Assembly: GCA_027627225.1 (NCBI GenBank)
Contig: JAPFQT010000392.1
Coordinates: 62,001-126,000, forward strand
Direction of reading: 5' to 3'
From: Congeria kusceri
Lineage: Eukaryota; Mollusca; Bivalvia; Myida; Dreissenidae
Length of the DNA stretch: 64,000 bases
Part shown: in pieces, positions 58,020 through 64,000 of the stretch
Numbering within the stretch: position 1 is the stretch's first letter
Layout: each line of letters opens with the position of its first letter
Notes under the pieces: model-generated
What the model was told of the DNA's origin: nothing
Seen by the model: the letters and a program-made list of their open reading frames with translations, nothing else
Database searches by the model: none
Made by a program: the position numbers and the translations under genes

Positions 58020-59220
58020 CTGACATTCCATATTTAACAAAAAGACAATCTCGAATGCATTTAATAATTTATTTCACTTTTTATTAAATTGAGCAATATT
58101 GTGTATATAAACCTGTGAGAAAAAAATAGATACAGTGATAAATAAATAACCACATTGGTTTGTGGTGAAAATGTTATAACAAGAACAGTCGTCGTGGTAG
58201 TTTTTGTCAACATGTGTTCTTTAAAATGTTGTTCAGGCCCTTATTCAGTAATCTATTAGTAGACTTTAGGCGTAATAATACAGACTATTCTTGAAACTGC
58301 TCTTTTCTAAGAACGCTGTTAATTTGAATCTTTCTTGGTATTCAGCAACTAAAATTACGAAGTTCTTTATTTAGAACGATTTGTTAATGACAATAGCGAC
58401 ATTGGTACCCGGCATATTTGCGAACGCAGAAATAGTGTTTCTTGAGTCTGAGTCTAATTTTTATTCTTAAGTCTAATAATGGGATGGAGAATACGGGCCC
58501 AGATGTCAGGTTCATGATTATTACTTGAAATGTGAATTTGATATACATTATGTACAATCAAACATGTCGAAAATAGAGAATGGGCCAGTGTTGACTCGAC
58601 GTCGGAATCAGCAGACGTGAGTTTCCTACGATGTTACTAATTAGTTTTGAAATGCATTCAAGTGCAGTTTGTTGCAGACCTTGAACATTGGAACAATAAA
58701 AAAGCCTAGATAGTGTTGCTTATTTTATTTGAAGCGTGAGAGGCCGGGGTTTTATAAATTACAGATTATATCAGTATGTACCCAAATCACACACACCTGC
58801 TTTATTGTTCGTATTTTACTACTCTATATTCAGAATCGTTTTATCATCAAAAACAGCTATATGTCCTAAGATATTAATGAATATTTACTTTAAATTTAAT
58901 AAATTAAATTTTTGTTTTAATATATTTTTGATCTTGTATATTACAAATCTTTTCAGAAAATTAAGATTTATTTCAGAACAAAAAAATAAACAGACTTATT
59001 GACCTGAAATTATTGGTGCACTACATCCACGTGTGTATCTTCGAACTTCCGCTCATGTTTTGTGCCATGTGTGCTCTTATATAATAAAAAAAATGACAAA
59101 ACGAATTCTTTTGAAGGTACAGATTTCAGTATTTGCTATAACAGCAGAAGACAATTGTAAGACACATGTTTTCATCCATCGTCATAAATGTTAATGCAAA
59201 CATTCCAAAATGAATCGATT
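58020..59220. other. Unassigned AT-rich DNA
   Basis: No gene, RNA or repeat boundary recognised. The 88-codon frame at 58736 is Phe/Ile-rich and lacks features of a real protein. Confidence 0.45.
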
Positions 59221-59224
59221 TTTA

Positions 59225-59545
59225 TATTAAACTTAGACAATAATTTTCGATTCATCGCTGTTTATCGGCCAATAAACAACGATTTGCTGTTCTAATGCGT
59301 AGAATTTCAACCATGAGGGCGGAAGCCCGAATTGTTTAATAGCGACGCATCAGAAAGACAAAATTATTTTGATTCTAACATGATTTGACATATATTTTTG
59401 CAATTGTTTTCCCCAATTGGAACTACTTTTTACATTACCCCGCTTAGAATCGGAACCACGTTCTGCGTTGTTTATTGGTTAGTTTAACGACGATTTTGTT
59501 CATTGTCTAGAGAAAAAAATAGCGAGTATCATTTTAGAATATATT
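59225..59545 (-). repeat. Foldback repeat (TTGTTTATCGGCC family), copy f
   Basis: Opposite orientation to copies a and e: TTTTCGATTCATCGCTGTTT, ATCGGCCAATAAACAACG, GCGGAAGCCCGAATTG and GATTCTAACATGATTTGAC occur in inverted order. Confidence 0.65.
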
Positions 59546-60424
59546 ATAACCTGGTGACGAAGCAGATTTATACAATGGAAATATAATAATATTATGAAAA
59601 TTGATGATTTAAGAAATAGTTTTCGATTGAGCGTTGTTTATTAGCTTATACACGTTTTGGAATTATGATGAAAAGGAATCTACTAACGGTCTCGGGGTTC
59701 AATAACCGCCCATCAAAACGAAAACCCGTACGATATTAAAATGCGACAATTATTTCTATTTTGGCATGATGTGACAAATGAACTCTGCAAATATCTATAT
59801 TCTACAGTGTTCCGAGCATGTTCACGTTTGCACGCGCGTCTGTCACAGTTACGTCATTCAGTATCTTAATCAAATTCATTGTTACATAAGTTTCCTTTAT
59901 AATAAGTAAACGAATGACGTCAGTTTTTAGACTATTTGTTAACGTTGTTTATTTAAAAATAATAACACGGCACGCGGCTAGTTTTCCATAGATAAAAAAA
60001 GGAAAATAACTGCGGGCTATTCTGCAACAAATTATGGGCGATGCCTAATGTTTTGAAAATAGTTCCGGAATTTCGAAGAAATTGTTCCGTAAAATGCACG
60101 TGCGTAAACGCGCGATTGCAAAATTGTGACAAACAAATCATTTCTGCATTATGTAGCGCAATAAAACCACATTTGTACTGCATATTTTATATTTAAATTT
60201 ACAAAAACGTTTACGTTTTGTTCATATGCTTTCAATTTGTACTTGTTAACATAATATTTTCACTGTATTTATCAATAAGTATGACGCCATTTGCTGAATG
60301 TTTATCAATTAAGCTGACGTAATTTTGAATTGTTATTTATTGACGTCATAGAAACGCACGAGTGAATGTAACCTTCTTTTCGCAAAATGGGCGGTGTATA
60401 GATAAATATAGTTCTCTTTCATAA

Positions 60425-60590
60425 CCTTTACAAATACAGACGATTGTTATATCAGATCGTGTTAGAATCGAAATAATTGACGGGTAAGCGTTTGTTATTG
60501 TGGTAATAACCAACCGTTCCGATGCTTGATATCAAATCACTCGGTTATCGCCCTCGTGGTTTAATTCCTACGCAACAACAAGAACAACAA
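60425..60590 (+). repeat. Foldback repeat (TTGTTTATCGGCC family), partial copy g
   Basis: ATCGTGTTAGAATCGAAATA, CTCGGTTATCGCCCTCGTGG and TTTAATTCCTACGCA match copies a and e. The copy breaks where the SINE begins at 60594, so the SINE probably inserted into it. Confidence 0.55.
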
Positions 60591-60593
60591 CAA

Positions 60594-60791
60594 GAAGTTC
60601 GCAGTGGTGTAATGGATATGGTGTCCGCCGTGCGATCGGGAGGTCGTGAGTTCGATCCCTACTCGGGGAGCGTTCCAATGATCTGTCTCATCTCTATAAA
60701 AGTACTGGTTCTACCCAGGAAACCGACTCGAGAGCGTCTCAGTAAGTCTCAGGCTTTCGACACAATCGAGCTAAAATAAATAGGTTTAAAC
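60594..60791 (+). mobile_element. tRNA-derived SINE (family A), copy 4 (best preserved)
   Basis: The head has A box GCAGTGGTGTAATGG and B box GAGTTCGATCCC. The body holds AAGTACTGGTTCTACCCAGG, CGACTCGAGAGCGTCTCAG and the tail GAGCTAAAATAAATAGG. A CAACAACAAGAACAACAAC run precedes the head. This copy serves as the reference for the family and for the origin of the 43-bp array. Confidence 0.8.
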
Positions 60792-61081
60792 TTAACCTAA
60801 CAACAACTATCAACAAATAATGTTAGGCCTAATATATCAAACATTATATTATAATAGTATTGCAATCAAGTTAATTACAACTTTTTTTATATTCCTGGCA
60901 CATTTTTTCCAATCTTTTTCTTTACTTTACTTTTCATGAAACGTATTCCAGAAACATCTTAAGTTTAACTTAAAATATTTTCACTTACATAATTAACAGC
61001 AGTTAGTAATACATTAATTATTAATAAACACTTAGCACAAAGCCATCTAAATATGAAATAAAAAGTTTATGAAATATATAT

Positions 61082-61338
61082 GAGGCGCGTCGTGGGAAAA
61101 CAGGGCTTAATGCATGTGCGTAAAGTGTCGTCCCGGACTAGCCTGTGCAGTCCGCACGGATTAATCCAGGACGGCACTTTCCGCCTACAGTGGATTTATG
61201 TTTAGAAGAGACTTCCTTGAAACAGAAAATACCTTAAAAGCGGACAGTGCCGTCCGGGATTAGCTTGTGCAGACTGCACAGGCTAATCCGGGGCGACACT
61301 ACGCACATGCATTAAGTCCGGTTTTCCAACGACGCTAC
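61082..61338. mobile_element. Palindromic MITE-like repeat
   Basis: Left arm: GCGTCGTGGGAAAACAGGGC, TTAATGCATGTGCGTAAAG, TGTCGTCCCGGACTAGCC. The right arm is its inverse (GGGGCGACACTACGCAC, ATGCATTAAGTCCGG, TTTTCCAACGACGC). Inside each arm is GTGCAG...CTGCAC. I remember this repeat type as very abundant in some bivalve genomes; copy number cannot be judged here. Confidence 0.8.
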
Positions 61339-61539
61339 TCATATGTTGTTAACGTTAACGATAAGATTTTAGTTAGAATGTTTCTGGAATGCGGCACCTG
61401 ATTATCACAATGCAAGATAATATCAGTCGTCCTCATTGTTTGGTATGTTTACATCTGGAAAAATTCTGATTGGTCAGTTTCGTCTGCCAAAAATGCAACA
61501 TGTAAAACACGTGCATGCAGACCGTGACATCATTGTAAT

Positions 61540-61792
61540 CAGGGGCGTAGCTAGACCGAACTGGACCACACCGTACTCACAGTAAGACGTTTAATTTACG
61601 CGTCTTTCATTTAGTAATTATTCTAAGCATATATTTAATAAATTAAATCTAAAGAATATATAAAACATATTTAATCCGATAGATGATACAGTGTTATTGT
61701 CATTGTATTTCAATGTTTGTTCATGTTATTTGCCCTTCTTATAGCTTGGTAAGCATAAGGTGCGAAATTAACTTTGCATAGTTACGCCCCTG
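61540..61792. mobile_element. MITE with CAGGGGCGTAGCTA ends
   Basis: Left end CAGGGGCGTAGCTA and right end TAGTTACGCCCCTG are inverted with one mismatch and are flanked by exact GTAAT (61535-61539 and 61793-61797). At 253 bp with no frame, it is non-autonomous. CAGGGGCG-type ends are known from hAT-like elements, though those usually make 8-bp duplications. Confidence 0.75.
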
Positions 61793-62699
61793 GTAATCCG
61801 ACTTGTTTTTACTATTTCGGTATATCAAATTTACTCGGGGCGTTTTCCACGTGGATTTCAATGAGCGTTCTGTTTTCACAATTGATTGGCGATTGATTGG
61901 GTTCCTTATGTTGAAACATCGATTGTGATTTGGCGATGTTTACTGCGCATGAAAACATTGAAAAAAGGCGCGAACGCACCATTTGTTCGTTGCTCCCGGA
62001 CAAGATGGATGTCATACAATCTGACACAGCGGACTACTTCAACTCATAACTCCAAACATGTGATTATAATGGCTAATCATGTAAATGTAAGTCTAATACG
62101 TGTTGTATTTTCAGTTTGTATAAATGAAACTTCGAATAGTTTTATTCAGTTAAATATAACAATTAAGATTGTACAATATTTTTGCACATTATTTCTGTTT
62201 ATATAGCATTTCAATCTAACGAGATGTTATCGTGTGTATTTTTGTAAAATTTGCAATTGTAACTCTTGTTTGAATTTACTAAATCTTGAGACACATGCTA
62301 CACGTATTTACACAACTTTCTACAACTTTTCGAATATAATACTGTTTTATGTTGCCATGTTTATAGTATGTTATGCAACGTCCTAATACATTAATGAATG
62401 AGAGTCTTGGGTCTCGAGGCGAGCCGAATAGACAAAATCTAACCCTTACCTATTCATCTCGTTATCGCCGACTCATGTAAATATTATTTGTTGAGTAGTG
62501 CATTTGTTTAGTTATAACTAATTTTATTAGTTACGTGGTCATCATTATAACGATAAAGAACAGTTTAGCGATTATTACGCAGTAGCGGTTGATTTTTAAG
62601 GAGCATTTCGGATATAGTCGATGTATCACGATTGAGGTCGGATACACCTATCATATCAAAAACTACAATACGCAAATTTTTTAATGCGGAAAGTCGTAG

Positions 62700-62771
62700 C
62701 GTCAATAGCCTAATGGATAGCATGTCGGATTCGCATTCTGAAGGACCCGGGTTCGATTCCCGGCAGGGGTT
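62700..62771 (+). other. tRNA-like sequence (Arg-type boxes)
   Basis: A box TAGCCTAATGGATAG and B box GGTTCGATTCC with T stem CCGGG/CCCGG are good, but the 5' acceptor half (GCGTCAA) does not pair with the 3' half (GCAGGGG). A tRNA pseudogene or SINE head is likely; no SINE body is recognised downstream. Confidence 0.5.
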
Positions 62772-62799
62772 GAGAATGTGTTTCATATATGTTTTGACA

Positions 62800-64000
62800 G
62801 TTTTGCTACTCCAGATGCTTACTTAATTGAAAGGCAATACTTGTTAAGACATTTCCAAAAGAAACCAGCAATATTTTGATAGTGACTCCCTTCAAATAAC
62901 GTAAACCACTTGCTATTACGGTTGAAAAACTTGTAGCACAGTCTTTGCATTCATATACTGTTTAATATTTTTAAATCGTGTTTGTTTTTAAGGTTAATAT
63001 TGAGTTGTGTTCAATTCCACAGCTTTTGATCTTCGACAGCGTAATCATCTGTCTTCCTCAGAGAGTATCCGGTTATGAAACTCATAATTGTCGTTTTTCA
63101 CTATAATTATACATGTATATTCAGATTATGTGTGTTAGTAATGAATATTTAATGTCGGAATGTCAAGTAGGAATGTCATTAAATTAATATATGTTTGTAG
63201 CCCAAAGAAAGAGCATGCAATTGAAAATCGGACAAATAATTCATCTCATTAGATTTCTTGCCGACATTGTTTTTTTTTCATTTTGAATTGATTTTTTGAA
63301 AGGCTTTAAATATAGTGTACTCGTACAGAGTTTTAGGCTGCTGAAAGTGATTTTATCTAGTTTTTACACCGGATTACGTTTTAATTAGTGGCGTACGATT
63401 TACAATGGACCTAAATTCATCAGCTACACATATTGAATTGAAACGATTCAAAACGGCTTGATTGAGAAAAAACAACAACATAATTACACAATGACGATAT
63501 ATTTTTTTTTTCTTCGAAATTTGATTGACATATTTACGAGGCAATATGGTATTTAAACTTGCCATTTTGAATAGTATATATCGCTTGGCAATGATCAAGT
63601 CATATTTATAATATTGAACAAATGTTATAGTAAATACGTAAATGAATGTTTTCGTTTAAACATTTACAACTACTGTATTTAAGGTGACGTATATCATCCG
63701 TATCTAATTGCCCAGACTGTCTATGGTGTGCCCAGTGTTACGCAATAGCGAACAACTGTAGAGCGTTCAGCGCTTTGATTTTTATTCTGTTGACGACTGA
63801 GAATTTTCAGACTTAGCAGACGATAGCCGATGCTCGGTGCAGAAATGCTGTCGACATGCAGAGTTCGATGTGTAAGACGACCGGAAATGGAAATGGAAAT
63901 GCAGTCGACAATGGATGACGGCGATGAACTAAGCAAAGTGTTATTTTTCTGTTATAAATGTAATCCCCATAAGATATATTACTTCAAAGAATATGCGTTT
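62800..64000. other. Unassigned DNA to window end
   Basis: Short frames only. No repeat ends, tRNA fold or domain was recognised. Confidence 0.45.

Overview
The window looks like repeat-dense, gene-poor nuclear DNA of a bivalve mollusc. The basis is its AT-rich sequence full of tRNA-derived SINEs, short inverted-repeat (MITE-like) elements, foldback elements and minisatellites, together with dispersed repeats I associate with bivalve genomes (the 61.08-61.34 kb palindromic element, and elements with AGCTCACCTGAG ends and ~165 bp core units). A dreissenid mussel is my best guess from memory of such repeats; this is an impression, not a result. I recognise no intact cellular protein gene. Most long open frames are artefacts of stop-free tandem arrays.

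Layout: 0-8.5 kb holds a diverged direct duplication (about 0.35-1.25 and 6.8-8.2 kb) and a decayed LINE (1.8-3.8 kb) split by a 641-bp inverted-repeat element. 8.5-18.5 kb is mostly unassigned AT-rich DNA with SINEs, a solo-LTR-like tRNA-bearing repeat (11.2 kb) and a 525-bp MITE (14.7 kb). 18.6-19.6 kb is a 43-bp minisatellite whose unit matches the tail of the local SINE. 20-24.3 kb has a core-repeat element, microsatellites, MITEs and the first of four related 26-bp arrays. 27.03-27.43 kb is a complete miniature LTR retrotransposon (147-bp LTRs, primer-binding site, 108-bp interior) with a tRNA-like sequence in each LTR.

28.9-38.3 kb is the most interesting block. Three copies of a ~468-bp element lie at 28.9, 34.1 and 37.9 kb. 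The last two are direct repeats and bracket 3.3 kb that encodes a 646-residue Mutator-like transposase (minus strand) convergent with a small His-Me-finger (HNH) nuclease gene (plus strand; one probable intron and a frameshift). This is a candidate two-gene mobile element.

30.6-31.2 and 38.4-39.2 kb carry minisatellites sharing a GTGTGTCCGCCGATGA core. 41.3-42.0, 44.9-46.0 and 53.9-54.8 kb carry three more 26-bp arrays, each unit a dimer of 13-mers. 43.5-44.6 kb has two MITEs with exact 6-bp target duplications. 46.4-52.4 kb is dominated by core-repeat elements, and 52.5-64 kb by foldbacks, two 31-bp arrays, SINEs and MITEs, with one possible terminal exon near 57.0 kb.
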